A stretch of DNA of 64,000 bases from contig CM041465.1 of the NCBI GenBank assembly GCA_023213395.1, positions 116,877,741 through 116,941,740 of the forward strand, given 5' to 3'. A program made the translations under genes and the position numbers. A model generated the notes under the pieces. It was not told the origin of the DNA. It made no database searches and saw only the letters and a program-made list of their open reading frames with translations. The DNA is from Cycas panzhihuaensis (Eukaryota; Cycadophyta). This document shows positions 22,539 through 35,223 of the stretch, piece by piece. Each line of letters starts with the position of its first letter. The first letter of the stretch is position 1.

Positions 22539-23042
22539 AGAAATCCACCTCAAACCGCCATCCCACCCAGCTTGGGGAGAATGGAGACAGTTCAAAATGG
22601 TAGTTTAGGCTCGCTTTGAGCAAGGATCCATCTTAAATTGCCATTCCACCCGTGGTTGGGAGGAATGGGAACAATTTAAAATGGTAGTTTAGGCTCGCTT
22701 TGAGTAAGGATCCATCTTAAATTGCCATTCCACCCGTGGTTGGGAGGAATGGGAACAATTTAAAATGGTAGTTTAGGCTCGCTTTGAGAAGGATCCATCT
22801 TAAATTGCCATTCCACCCGTGGTTGGGAGGAATGGGAACAATTTAAAATGGTAGTTTAGGCTCGCTTTGAGCAAGGATCCATCTTAAATTGCCATTCCAC
22901 CCGTGGTTGGGAAGAATGAGAACAATTTGAGATGGTAGTTTAGGCTCGTTTCGGAGCAAGGATCCATCTTAAATTGCCATTCCACCCGTGGTTGGGAAGA
23001 ATGAGAACAATTTGAGATGGTAGTTTAGGCCTGCTTTGAGCA
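22539..23042 (-). repeat. Tandem array of an 84-bp unit, about six copies
   Basis: GGATCCATCTT marks unit starts at 22624, 22708, 22791, 22875 and 22960, spaced 84, 83, 84 and 85 bp, and a more diverged unit starts near 22539. Each unit holds TTAAATTGCCATTCCACC, GTGGTTGGGAGGAATGGGAA and ATGGTAGTTTAGGCTCG. The inner units are nearly identical, so the array grew recently. Element A has one unit at 1416-1498. Tandem subrepeats in the 3' untranslated part are known in Tat/Ogre elements and can seed satellites. Confidence 0.95.
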
Positions 23043-23162
23043 CGAGGAGAGGAAGAGGTGTGCCTAGACCCCATAAAGGTAGGGGTAGTCACACGCAGTC
23101 AGAGGAGATAGGTGACAAGAGTAGGGCCGGTGGCTAGGTCTACCAAAGAAACTTGCTATGGC

Positions 23163-24050
23163 TCAATCAGATGAGTGCAACGGACCTGGCACGCGATGGA
23201 TCGCATGGCAAGGTTGCATACGAGTAAGAGTGGCTCTAGTCCGAGGTAAGGATCTAGAGCGTGAAGAAGAAGTGCCTCTACGAGTGGCTCGCCGACGTGG
23301 GCGCCTACGTGAAACCGCTCGGGGAGGCCGAGAAGGTAAGATAAATGGCTGGTTTAGAACCAGTGGCTCGGGAGCTAATGTAGAATGAGGAAGAGCGGGA
23401 ATATCCGATCGAGATATTCCCCTAGGTGCTCGCGAAACCAGGGTGACACGTCGAGGAGAGGGCCCATAACCCTCGCTATCCGAATCAGAATCACTCATGG
23501 CGCTTAAGTAATCAGAACCACCTACGCCAATAGGGGCAAACCTAACTAGGTTTGGCTCATGACGTGGCATAGGGCTCGACTGACGAAGGTCGGTCTCCTG
23601 AAATAAAGGTCCCACGGAAGGGGTAACCTCCTCAGAATCGCTATCTTCATCATCGAAACGACTGGCAGTCGGATGAGAGGTGTGAGACAAGATTGGCTCA
23701 CGGGCGACAACTTTAACTTGTCCTTCATGGACAAATTTAAGTTGCCCATCTGGTGGAGCAGATCGCTCCCATCCGGTTGAGCCATGGCTACCAACAAGAG
23801 GTTGTACTCCACATCGACATCGAGTACAAAGAATCGGCATGAAACCATTTTCCTCCTAAGGTGAGGGATAGGAGATCGCCTCAGAGGGGACTTCTCGCCC
23901 CATCATACCCTTGGCATTTCCAAGGGATGACTCAAGAGCTACTATGCCTAGCTCCTTGAGCATACGACAGTATAGCATTAACCGAGGAGCCATTATCTAC
24001 AATGGTCCTCTTTACGATACAATCGAGTGTCAATGGTAATGACGAGCGGG
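23163..24050 (-). pseudogene. Element B aspartic protease and acidic tail
   Basis: On the minus strand VKRTIVDNGSSVNAIL near 23960-24025 carries the catalytic Asp in D-N-G, followed in another frame by FFVLDVDVEYNLL near 23800-23845 and HQMGNLNLSMKDKLK or DGQLKFVHEGQVKVVARE, the usual region after LLGRPWL in this protease family. It then runs into an acidic stretch (RFDDEDSDSEE, SAMSDSDSDSEG) and an Arg-rich end (PRAVSRRRPRRRATRR). The block matching the pre-RT linker and integrase tail of element A was not found here. Frame changes within the protease may be decay or assembly error. Confidence 0.65.
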
Positions 24051-24866
24051 TAATGCAAAAAGCTTCTCCCGCTTACTGGGAGATGGAAGATCTCTAGGAT
24101 CAAATGAGATGATAGGTGGCCCATGGGAGGTAGCACCTATCGCATGGATGGAAGCGCCTTGTTGGCCAAGAGCTTCAAGAAGAAGAGCACGTTGCTCGTG
24201 GCGCTTCTCAAGACGCCCATCAAGGACATTCCCGCAATGACCAGATAGAGCTCATCAACGATAGAAAAGGGTTTACCCTTCCCTGTGGGTTGCAAGCGCC
24301 TCCTAAAGTCGAATCGACACGGGCGACGGAATAGTCTTGGGAAGCGCAGGAATCTCCGGAGGAATAGCTTCCGGAGGAGGATCAAGGTGAGATGTGGATG
24401 AAGAGGCACCGATCCTCTTTAGCGCCTTGGGACCCAAGTTAAGGCATATAACGGAGTGGTCTCAAGCAATTGGACAACCTTCTTTCCCTTATAGCGGGAC
24501 CACGAAGGTGATGGAGCACGGCCGTGGAGCGTGAAGGTGAAGGTGACCTTCGCACACCCTTCCCTCTACCATACGAAGGACGAGAATCGGGGGACCTATC
24601 CCGATTCCTCGACCGTATCTTCTTTGGACATCACGACCGCTCCCCATGTTTGGGGAACGGGTCTCTATGAACAGGCTGATCGAGGTTAGGTCTCGATGCT
24701 CGCCTGGGGGACGAGTCGCGTGGGTGCTGTGCCCGGCAACGCGCATCGTCATGGAAACACTCCCCGTGGGTGGAACACCAACTCTTCTCAAGGGAGGATC
24801 GGTCCTCCTGCTTGAGAAGGTTGGGTGTTGCCCCTTTGGGGGCCTCACGAGAAGTCTCCGAGCAGT

Positions 24867-26594
24867 CTATGGGAGGTAGGCGATGAAGGAGGTTGGAGTT
24901 TTAGCTCCTTCATCGTATACCGAATGAGCGAATGGCGAGGTAAGCGGATCTAGGGTCCTCTCAGTCGGGTGAGAGGTGGTCCTAGCGGGCTGCGAAGGTG
25001 TGGTCTCCTTCGCTGGAGGAGGTGCCTCGCGACGCTGCGAGGGCTTGGGAGGTTTCTTGAGTCCCGCTTGGATCTCAATGGCCTCCAAAGCTAAACACCT
25101 CGAGATGGCAGAGTCACACGTGGTTGCCCCCATCTTGAGGACTTCCACATGCACTTCGGGGCGAAGTGCATTGACGAAAAGATCCCTCTTCAACTCCTCA
25201 GGCAATGTGGCATTGGTGGAGTGAAGAAGATCGTGAAAACGTCGCACAAAGTCACGATTCATCTCATCGTGACCTTGTTTGAGCGACATAAGCGCCTTCA
25301 TTCTGCTTTCGAATGGACGCCACGCCAAAGTAGTTGACGAACTCGGCCCACTAGGCCGGAATGAGGAAATCGAATGGGCGGTGAAGGCGAGAACCACTGA
25401 GGCGCCGCCTCGCAAGGACCGCGGAAGAGCTTCATCAAGATATGGTCGTAGGCTAATAGTCGATGCACGCCATGGAAAAGTCAAGACATGTTCGGTTGGG
25501 TCTTGCGACGAAGTCCCGTCAAATTTAGGGACTTCAGGAGGATGAGGCGACAAGTTAGTCCTCAACGTCTCAACAGACAAGGGCGTCGACCTATAGTCCA
25601 CGAAAGGACGTGTCCTTGCCTGGGCTAAGGGATCGACAACCGTCAAAGGGATGGATGGGGGTGGCATACCCATCCCTCCCTGGAAAGAGGCCCCTTGTTG
25701 GAAAGGGGGCTGCGGGTAGCAACTCTGAAAAGGAGGCGCGCTCCCTTGTGCTGACGCAGCAGCAGGAGTCGCGCTGGGCGTCGGAAACAGAGGGTGAGGG
25801 ACCGGGTTTTGCCCATATGGGCCACCCGTAGGTGGCGCGACCCCATATGGGTGCAACGGGTCCACTCCATGTATGTGAGATGGTTTCCTTGCCCCGCCCC
25901 AAGGTTGTGACGTGTAGCCTGGGGCACGAAAGAGAAGGACCACCAACCGGTTCGGACGACGTAGGAGTGGGTCCTACATGGCTAGCTATGGCGGCGCTAG
26001 TAGGGCCTCGAGGCCTACTAGGGAACGCGCGCGGCGCCACGCTCGGCGGCAGGCACGGGCGCTTTGGTTTGAACAGGCATACTAACTCCGAGTTGGGAAT
26101 GGACACGCCGCGAAGTGTCCCAAGGAGTGGGACCACGGCAAGGCAGCGCAACATCGCCTTTAGAGCCGTGGTAGACACGTGATAGGACGGTGTGCGCGCG
26201 GATGTATCAATCGTCAGAGATGACGTGGCATGGATGAGGAAGACGCCACGCTGCGTAGCATCTCCGCTAACCATCTAGAGGCGGTTGGCGAATCGCCGAA
26301 GTACTCGCCAAGCGCCTCGACCGCGTACGGAGGGGTATCCTCATAGCCATACGAGGTCGAAGGGGCTTCGAAGTAGGGGATCTCAGGCGCCTCGTAAGGC
26401 TCGCCAAGGGGTGGCGGGTCTCACGAGTCGGACCTTCCGCTGCATGAACCAAGGCTCAAAATCTTCGGTGGAAATGGTCATCGGGGTAATAGATGGAATC
26501 CTCGCCTCACGGGTGGATTCCGGAATCCGACGAAGGGAACTCTTGAGTTCTCAAGTCATGGCATGGTAGGCCCAATCGGACGGTAACCTTCCAT
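24867..26594 (-). pseudogene. Element B gag
   Basis: The probable start is the ATG at 26594, by alignment with MEGYSSDW in element A. The longest intact piece, 24867-25946 (359 residues), runs from a Pro/Gly-rich region (GVDPLHPYGVAPPTGGPYG) through RPFVDYRSTPLSVETLRTN, PPEVPKFDGTSSQDPTEHVL, the gag core DEMNRDFVRRFHDLLHSTN, LFVNALRPEVHVEVLKMG and CLALEAIEIQAGLKKP to a basic Pro/Ser-rich end. The zinc-knuckle-like Cys/His segment seen in element A falls in a different frame to the left. The N-terminal third is frame-broken. This is the best-preserved gag of the family in the window. Confidence 0.85.
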
Positions 26595-26847
26595 CCGAAA
26601 CGGGTTCGACGATGGAATGAACGCGACGATTGGTCTTCTAACAACGGCAGAAACTCTCGCAAGCTGCCGAGAAACGTCGCATGCAACGCCTCCGCGAGCG
26701 TTGTTAGAAAAACCGAAAAGGAAAAGAAAGGAAAGCTCTACAAACCCGTTGGGGGTTGCCCAACTCAAAACACAGAATGCGAACCTACCTAAAGGCAAGA
26801 GCACCAACACGAAGGGAAGTGATCTAGCTCCCTTCATCGGCCTCAAA

Positions 26848-26858
26848 GATGGTCGCCA
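26848..26858 (-). other. Element B primer-binding site
   Basis: TGGCGACCATC on the minus strand, directly inside the upstream LTR and shared with element A at the equivalent position. Confidence 0.5.
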
Positions 26859-29393
26859 TGAAACGCCTCCGCGGCAATGATCCAACGCCTGGAAGGGCAT
26901 AAAACAATACGCTAAACAAAGGCTAAATAGCGAGGATCATACCTCGCAGACGCCCGCGGCGCCGAGCGCTGCACGGATCGCAAGGTGCTCGGTTGCTCTG
27001 TAGCCGTGCAAGACGAGGGCCTTCCTACCCTTCTGATGGCCGGAAGGAAAAGAATCTCTGGCCGCTACTTCTCAAGGCAATGAGAAGGCGACGAGGGGGC
27101 AACCAACCAAAAGTGTAAAGAATATGGGGTAGAATGCGGCTAGGGGATACAACGCAAACTAGTCTTCTATTCCTACGTTATGCAATGTAAAAGAAACGGT
27201 ACAGAAAAGTAAACGTAAAATAAAAGACTATTTCCCTTTTTCTTTACATTCCCTTCTCTTTTACCTATTAAGCATGTATAAAAGGCAAGAACGATAAAAA
27301 GGGAAAAAAAACAAAGGAAACGCGAGGAATACCTGGATCCGGCGGTTGAGGATGAAGTGCGGATCCTCTCTCTCGGTTGCGCTCCTTTCCTCCTCCCGCG
27401 CATGCAACGTCGATCGCAGACAACGAAGGGGGTACACTTACCTCCCCAAAAGCATGCAAGGACTAAATGAAATAAAGGAAATGAAAGCAAAGCTCAACTA
27501 AAAAAGGGAGGAGAAAATACCATGGGGGGCCGATCAAGAACGGGTCGATCTCGGCAATGATCCCTCCAACAATCCCGCCAACAATCAACAAACGCCTTCC
27601 TCCTGGAGAGAGGCTACAAGCACAACAAGATATATGTGTATATACTGAAAATGAAATCAACTACGCTAGAAAAATGTAGTTAAGCACCAACATGTAACGC
27701 AAATGAAACAAGGCCGCGCGATAAATATGCTGACCGTCAGACACCATAAAACGCACCAAATGGGATTGAGTGTAGCCCTGGATGGCTAACTCACCCACGA
27801 GAGGTCTCCACAGGGTATAGGGAAAACAGTGCTAGCATGCAACAAGGTGAGTCATGTAGTAACAAATTTCCTACACCAAGAGGGAAACTCAACCCATCTC
27901 TCCAAGGCTTCCTAGTCTGCTTCCTAAGAAAGCACGGGTGCTAAAGGGAGAGAGGATAAGGGACGGAACCCTTGGGGAGAAGGACGGCAATGGGGGACGG
28001 AACCCCGCCTATCTCCCTCAAATCCTCGTGGAAACCCTTTATGCCGGCTAGCTTAGGAAATGGCGAAAGAGGAAGCTAAGAGGAAGAGGATGGGTTTCAA
28101 GGAAATGCAAGAAAATGCACCCAATCTAGGGCAAAGACTAGAGTAAGCCACAACTAGGTACTACATTTGCATCAAGTGACAAAGGAGATCCCAAAGGAAG
28201 TTCACGCAAAAGAGGGGGAAGAGCTTGCAAATAGAACAACAAAAAGCAAGGAAAAATGCACCAACAAGAGACAAGAAATACCTTGAATGAAGGAGAGCAT
28301 GTATGCATGCACTTGGCCACTTGGAGCAAAGAAAGACAAGCAAAGGTCTAAAGGTCGGTTTTAAGTGTCCTTTGCAAGAAGATGGAAGGAGGAAGCTCCG
28401 TGCAAGATGGGAGCTAGAAGTTGTCCTTTGGAGTAGTCTTTCTTGTGAAGAAATGCTTTGGATCTTTGAGTATTTGTAAGAGAAGGTGAAGCTTGTGGTG
28501 GAGAGACGAGGGGGCAAAGAATGGCCCCGCAACTCCGGTAGTAGTAGCCCACTTCACCTCTCGCTCAACCGTACATGAAAATCCTTAGTTTCGTGTTTTT
28601 CCTTTGTCTTTTGGTAGAGAGTTTTGCTTGGAAGTCTAGAAAAGTGAACTCAAGAATGAGGCAAATGAATGAAAAAGAGGTTTTATGCCTTGGCATAAGA
28701 AGTGAACGTTGGGGGCCTTGGGGCGCCCAACTTTCGAGCCACGCCAGCTCACAAAAAACGCGCCATCGTCACAGAGTTTCTTTTTTTCAAATTTTAGTCA
28801 GATCACGCAAGAAACTTCGGCATCGCTAGTTTACCGCAGACGCACCGGTACCAACAAGAACTTTGTGGTACCGCTAAGTTTGCAGCGGTACAGCCTGAAC
28901 TTTAAAAAAAGAGAAAAAAGCAACCTAAAAGTCATAAAAATCAGTTTTTTAAGGTAAGAGCAAGGGCTGAGCATGAATTCAATCAACTGGGGGAAGGCCT
29001 GTGCAAGGCAAGTACTCAAAATGGTGCAAAGAGCCCTAACTAAGGGTTAAACCAGGCTTAGGAAGGGTTTGCAACATAAGTGGCATGTGGCAATAAGCAC
29101 AAACGAGCTGGCAGGAGCCTCCTGAAAGACCATGGAGACATCGTGAGTGGTTGTACGCCATACGGGGTGTCGCATCCGCTTATGGATGCCCCCGCTGTGA
29201 GTCGTCATAGGCTAAAAGGTGCCGTTAGGCACATGCATAATGAACAGGCAGACGAGCAATGCGTGCAGGCAGGCGTATGTCAATCAAATTACTCCAAATT
29301 ACCTTAGCAATCATAAGTAAGAAAAGTAAGAACATATACCTGCACAAACCTGTGTCGATGCGTCCCGAGTCCATTCCCGATAGCCGGGAAACA
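26859..29393 (-). repeat. Element B upstream LTR, 2535 bp
   Basis: TG at 26859 and CA at 29392-29393; it is the pair of 19289-21806. As the upstream LTR it should carry the promoter, but I could not place a convincing minus-strand TATA box. Open frames within it are mirrored in the other LTR and are not genes. Confidence 0.9.
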
Positions 29394-29398
29394 GACCT
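29394..29398. repeat. Target-site duplication of element B, right copy
   Basis: GACCT directly after the CA end of the right LTR, matching 19284-19288. Confidence 0.95.
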
Positions 29399-29739
29399 AT
29401 ACCACTAATGGAAGTCAACCATAACTATGGCTAGATTATGGATTAACAGAAGTTAGCCTCAATTGCAATTATTAGAAGTTAGTTTTATTATTATTAGGGA
29501 CTAGGTATCTTATTAGTATTATTGGAAGTTGGTTTCATTATTATTAAGAAGTTAATTTTCTAAAAAGTGATCAATTTCAACACCTATAAATAAAGAATTA
29601 TCATTCATTTATAAATCATCTTTTATGAGTTAATCCATTTTAGGTCTTTTGACCATTTAGCTTTCAAAAGCTTATACTCAACTTTCATTTCAACTTTCTT
29701 TTGTATTTGTAGAAGTAGATCTCAGTCATAATCACTTCA
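29399..29739 (+). repeat. Element C LTR 1, remainder
   Basis: Continues the LTR begun at 19282-19288 and aligns along its length with 32862-33202. It contains a TATA-like CCTATAAATAAAG at 29583-29595 and ends ATCACTTCA. Confidence 0.85.
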
Positions 29740-29741
29740 AG

Positions 29742-29753
29742 TGGTATCAAAGC
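29742..29753 (+). other. Element C primer-binding site (tRNA-iMet type)
   Basis: TGGTATCAAAGC starts two bases after the LTR end. It differs at one base from TGGTATCAGAGC, the common plant initiator-Met-tRNA primer site; the change is G to A. Confidence 0.85.
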
Positions 29754-30448
29754 TTCATTTTTTACATATTAAGGAGTTACATTTTTAGGAGTATAAATAG
29801 ATTAATTTTAGAAAAATAACTACAAATTTGAGTTCACCAAACCTATTCTACAAATTTTAAGTGGTTATACCATAGATTTAGAGAGAAATCATAAAAATTA
29901 TAGGAAATTTAGTTTTAGCCTACTATTTTATCACTTACTTTAGGGTTTAAAATCTACTATTACAAATTCAAACGATTGTAACTTTGGCTATAAACATCTA
30001 ATTGACCTTATTTATTTATTTTTTAAATTAGTGTGTCTCAACATTTATTTTATGTTAGAAATGGTCTAAGCTACATTGGATATCAAAGTAAAAGATTATT
30101 AGAATTTTATAATAGGTACTATTGTATTTCCAGAAAACCCTAATCATGACCCACCTTAAAAGGGCCATAATTTTTACTACATGCATCATAATTTAATTTC
30201 ATTTGAAGCATTGGAACCTTAGCTTAGAAATATTTATTTTGAGGTATAATTTGATATACTTAGAGATAATTTTATATGGTAGACATTAGAAGATACTCAA
30301 TAGGTCACTAAAGAGGTTGTAGAAACTACAACTTCACTTGAAATTTTAGAAATAAGAGACTATTAGACATAATAAAAGAATGGATCAAGTTTATAAGGAC
30401 CTTTAAGGTAAATTTTTAAGAGAAAAAAGAAGAGATAGTAGAAATTAT

Positions 30449-31340
<892 letters not shown>

Positions 31341-32500
31341 GGAGAAGAGAATTAAAAGGAATATAAGAAATACGAGGACCACCAACAACCAATTTTTTAC
31401 CATAATCTAAAGGTACCAATCTATCCCTAAGATGACAATATTAAACCACATGAATGGTTAGCAAAAATAGAAAATATTATCGATGAACTTCATATCAGTA
31501 ATGCATGTGGACAAGTCAACTTTATCATAGACCATCTAATGGGATCTTTGTATCTTTGAGAAACACTCTAAAAAAGGAAAGGAAAAAATCATAATTTTAA
31601 ATATTTTGTAGACGCTTTTCAAGAATAAATAGAGAACTCGAGGGATATCACCTCTTTCACCAAGGGCCCCCTATTATATATCAATAATCCATGACCCATA
31701 TACAAATAAAGGTTCTCCACTCTAGAGTAAATATGTCAAATTAAGTGAATAATATGATGTGGCAAGAGAAGGCTAAATATCAAATCACTCAAAGAGGATT
31801 TAATATTATGACATTACTCAAAATCCTAAGCTCAAGATCTAAGAAAGTCGAGCCTAGCGAATAAGGAACCTTAAGTTAAAAAGATAATAGTTTTAATATA
31901 AGCAGATCCCTAGCCATTACATTAAGAGAGTAAGAAGGCAAAAAGGCTAGGGATAAGGCCCTTGACATTTACCACACATATGAGAACCATTGGAGTAAAG
32001 AGAACCAATACATGAAGACTAATGAGAAGATCGATATTAAAGACGATGAAGGAGAAGAATGTAAAGAAGACTTAGAAGAGGGGCAATCTTATAATAAATA
32101 GTCAAATTGCATGGCAAAAATAAAAATAAATGATAACTATCCTAAAGTTCTCTTGCGAACTATATTAGAGGCACTGTATGCTAATACCATCAAGTTCTTT
32201 AGTTACCTAAAAAATGAAAAGGTTATGATTCTCATCAATCTAGGTAGTGCTCATAACTTAATTGATAGTCCAATAATTAAGAAACTAGGATTGAATATAA
32301 AGAGAGAGTAGTCATATATCTCACACCTAAGAGGACAAAGTCTATGTATAATTGAGCACCAATAACTTCATATAGTTAATTACAAGTTTTAAACTAATTA
32401 TTATTCCACTTTTATAGAAGGATTTGATCTAATCTTAGGCATTAGATGGTTATGGACACTGGACTTATGCCTAAAATCATGGCAAGGACTTCATTAGGTT
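31341..32500 (+). pseudogene. Element C gag and protease trace
   Basis: Around 31400-31560 a stop-broken frame resembles a gag N-terminus ([35 protein letters not shown]). At 32111-32311 an intact stretch holds PKVLLRTILEALYANTIKFF and MILINLGSAHNLIDSPIIKK, matching the protease pattern ILIDSGSTHNFID with the catalytic Asp replaced by Asn. Near 32425 DLILGIRWLWTLD matches the protease end (LGxxWL). LTR 2 follows within 400 bases, so reverse transcriptase and integrase have been deleted. Confidence 0.65.
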
Positions 32501-32854
32501 TATAATCAATGCACAAAAATACTAGCTAACAAGAAGTCATACTCCAACACCAAAAGTTGAAACTAGAGGAGATAACATGAGGAATCATTGGGTTATTAGG
32601 TAAAAGTATCAACCTATTAAGATTTACACCCCAGGATTAAAGGATACACTTGCAGAAAGTAACATAAAGAATGGCTCACTAAGACTAGGTTAGCTTCCTC
32701 ACTACAATATTCTTCCAAACTAAGGAGTTAAAGGATAAACATTATGTAGAACTAGGGATGGTCACCCAATTCACTAACCTATCCTCAGAGAATAACATAC
32801 ACCATTATCAATGCTTTATTGGAAAAGTGTGTTTCAAAGGAGTAGGAATTATTA

Positions 32855-33202
32855 TGGACCTATACCACTAATGAAAGTCAGCCATAACTATGGCTAAATC
32901 ATGGATTAATAGAAGTTAAGCTTAATTATAATTATTAAAAATCATTTTAATTATTAATAAGGACTAGGTATCTTATTAGGATTATTAGAAGTTGGTTTTA
33001 TTGTTATTAAGAAGTTAGTTTTTTAAAAGGTGATCAATTTTGATACCTATAAACAAAGGATTGTCATTTATTTGTAAATTATCTTTTGTGAGTTAATCTA
33101 ATTAGGGTCTTTTAACTATTTAGCTTTTAAGAGCTTATACTCAACTTTCATTTCAATTTTTGTTTATATTAGTGGAAGTAGATCTAATTCAGGATCACTT
33201 CA
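32855..33202 (+). repeat. Element C LTR 2, 348 bp
   Basis: Starts TGGACCTATACC and ends TCACTTCA. AAAGGAGTAGG, a purine-rich tract, lies just upstream (32837-32847). It contains CCTATAAACAAAG, the diverged TATA-like site of LTR 1. Confidence 0.85.
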
Positions 33203-33337
33203 AAAATTCCAAGGTTGAGATGATGAGTGTTTGAAGGTAAGAGGAATGCATTATAATATGAGATGAGAAATGTGAAATCACTAGCTTTTAGTGGACAAAT
33301 CATGAAGGAGGATGAGACGAAATACTAACTACTCAAT

Positions 33338-33850
33338 ATGGAAAAGTATTTTAGCTTGAATGACTTCAAGTTTAACGAGAAAGTAATAATAGTTATGTAT
33401 AACTTGACAGATAAGGCATCCTTACGGTGGGAGCACCACAAGAAGGTAAAAGGATTATGAGAGAGACATTAGGTGGAGTAATTTTATAATGTATTTCAAG
33501 TAGAAATACCTTTTAGATCAATACTATGATAAGAAAGTTAAGACCTTCCATGAATTAAAATATGAAAGAAAGCCAATAAATGAATATGAAAGGGAGTTCA
33601 TGTAGTTACTATAGTATGTACCTTATATGCAAGAAAAGAAAGTGAAGGTGGATAGGTTCCTTAGTAGGCTAAAAGAAAAGAAATAAAATAGAATTAAGAT
33701 ACTTGAACCAAAGACATTAGAGAATACCATTTGTGAAGCAAAACATTATGAGAATCAATGGATGAGGCAACATGATAAGCTAGTTGGTTAGAAGGGGAAG
33801 AGACCAATGAGGTTGAAATAAGAAGGAAAAAAAATTCAAACTTCAACAAT
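33338..33850 (+). pseudogene. Element D gag (degenerate)
   Basis: Reads MEKYFSLNDFKFNEKVII and LTDKASLRWEHHKKVKG, the usual start of the gypsy retrotransposon gag domain, then after stops and frame changes YYDKKVKTFHELKYERKP, INEYEREFM and KKVKVDRFLSRLKEKK. The zinc knuckle is not recognisable. Confidence 0.75.
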
Positions 33851-34059
33851 TTAACTAGAGAGACAGAAATCTTAATCCTCCATAAGCTAACAAAGGGACA
33901 AACCTATTAGTTGTTAACACCTTATAAAATCGAGATTGAAGAAGGTTTTTATATGTAATGAGTGAGGATATTTTATTGGTTAATGTCCCCAAATATCTAG
34001 AACAAGTGACATAGCACATAATGTAATAATAGAACCTATTATGGTAACTATTGTCAAGG

Positions 34060-34440
34060 AAGCAGAGGAAATATTTGTGTGAGTAAAAATTGAAGGAAGA
34101 TAGGTTGACTATCAATTCATAATGGTACATGTATAAAGTAAATCATGGGTCACAACCTTACATTACTAATTAATTTTGATAGTAGCCATAATTTTATGCA
34201 TCTTATATTCGTTGAGAAATGTAAACTCTAGAAGCAAGCATATACCAAGAAGTGGATTACTAATATGGCAAATGATAGTAAAAGAAGCATGATAGAGTTC
34301 ATACTTTTCTATCCTCTTAAGTGGGAAGCATGGTCTATAAAAGTCAACTTTCAAAACTTACTACTAGAAGGCTACAACACCATTATTGGTATGAGATAGC
34401 TGAAATCATATCATGCTAAATTTGACTTTCCTAATAAGCT
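34060..34440 (+). pseudogene. Element D aspartic protease (degenerate)
   Basis: LINFDSSHNFMHLIFVEKC fits the gypsy pattern LIDSGSTHNFI-----A-K, with D-S-G altered to F-D-S-S. It continues with VNFQNLLLEGYNTIIGMR and SYHAKFDFPNK, matching the LGMDWL---A-IDC end region. Confidence 0.65.
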
Positions 34441-34621
34441 AATTGAGAATTTGGATGATGAAGGAAAACTAGTAATAGTGCAAGGAAAGAAGATCACAAC
34501 TTGTGTGTAATAAATCTCCACTCCCCAAGTAAAGAAGTCATTAAGAAAAGGATGTAAAGTATATGTAGCCCATGTGACCAAAGAAGACATCCATAAGGGT
34601 TTAACTCTTGAAATATTTCTT

Positions 34622-35200
34622 TGGTGAAAGAGTTCTAAGATATTTTCCTAGATGAATTACCAAGGTTACAACCTAAGAGAGATGTAGACTATGCCATAGA
34701 GCTTATGCTAGGAGTAAGACCAATTTCTAAGGCTCCATAAAGGCTAGCCATAATTGAATTGAATGAACTAAAGATACAACTATAAGAGATGCTAGAATAT
34801 ACATTTCATACCAATTCCCTTAACCAATATTTCTTTAAACATTGATAAAATATTTATGAAGGAGACTATTTGATTATATAGAGTGCCAAAAGGCATCATA
34901 TCTAATAGAGATAGTTTAATTTAAAGTTTTAGAGATCATTATTCCAAGAGTTAGGTACCTAGTTGAAGTTTAGTACTATATACCATCTTAAGATAGATGG
35001 AAAAATTAAGAGAGTGAATTGGGTATTAGAGAACTCATTTAGGATGTACGTTATGGAGTGGCCTATAAATTAGGAGAACTACTTACACTTGGCAGAATTT
35101 ATATATAATAATTTTACCCACTCATCCTTTGAAGTAAGCCCATTTGAGGCTCTATAAGGAAGGAGTTGTAATACACCTTTAAGTTAGAACAACTTGGAGG
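34622..35200 (+). pseudogene. Element D reverse transcriptase start joined to integrase
   Basis: FLDELPRLQPKRDVDYAIEL and RPISKAP*RLAIIELNELK are the entry of a gypsy reverse transcriptase. Within about 60 bases the sequence becomes LYRVPKGIISNRDS, then LGT*LKFSTIYHLKIDGKIK and RVNWVLENSFRMYVMEWPIN, then LAEFIYNNFTHSSFEVSPFE and AL*GRSCNTPL, the second half of the integrase core and its tail. A deletion of over 1.5 kb is implied. The LINE insertion follows at 35201-35213. Confidence 0.75.
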
Positions 35201-35213
35201 ATAGACGTGCTTT
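35201..35213. repeat. LINE target-site duplication, left copy
   Basis: ATAGACGTGCTTT; the same 13 bases are at 48313-48325. The last three T's merge with the poly-T of the LINE, so the true left end may vary by up to three bases. Confidence 0.9.
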
Positions 35214-35223
35214 TTTTTTTTTT
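35211..35223 (-). other. LINE poly-A tail (poly-T on this strand)
   Basis: A run of T adjoining the target duplication at the 3' end of the minus-strand LINE, as expected for target-primed reverse transcription. Confidence 0.85.

Larger units (their letters stand above)
19289..29393 (-). mobile_element. Element B: complete gag-protease LTR retrotransposon
   Basis: A full element of 10,105 bp on the minus strand: upstream LTR 26859-29393, internal region 21807-26858, downstream LTR 19289-21806, both LTRs bounded by TG...CA, and a 5-bp target duplication GACCT. The interior encodes gag (about 24867-26594) and protease (about 23500-24050), then an acidic Ser-rich stretch and an 84-bp tandem array. 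No reverse transcriptase, RNase H or integrase motif was found, so it should depend on other elements for mobility, like the described LARD and TR-GAG classes. Long identical blocks between its LTRs suggest a recent insertion. Confidence 0.9.

Noticed and set aside
22539-23042. Regularly spaced repeats that could suggest a CRISPR array
   Set aside because: The units are contiguous 84-bp tandem copies without unique spacers, inside a eukaryotic retrotransposon.
35211-35223. Poly-T run as a transcription terminator
   Set aside because: It is the complement of the LINE poly-A tail, next to a 13-bp target duplication.
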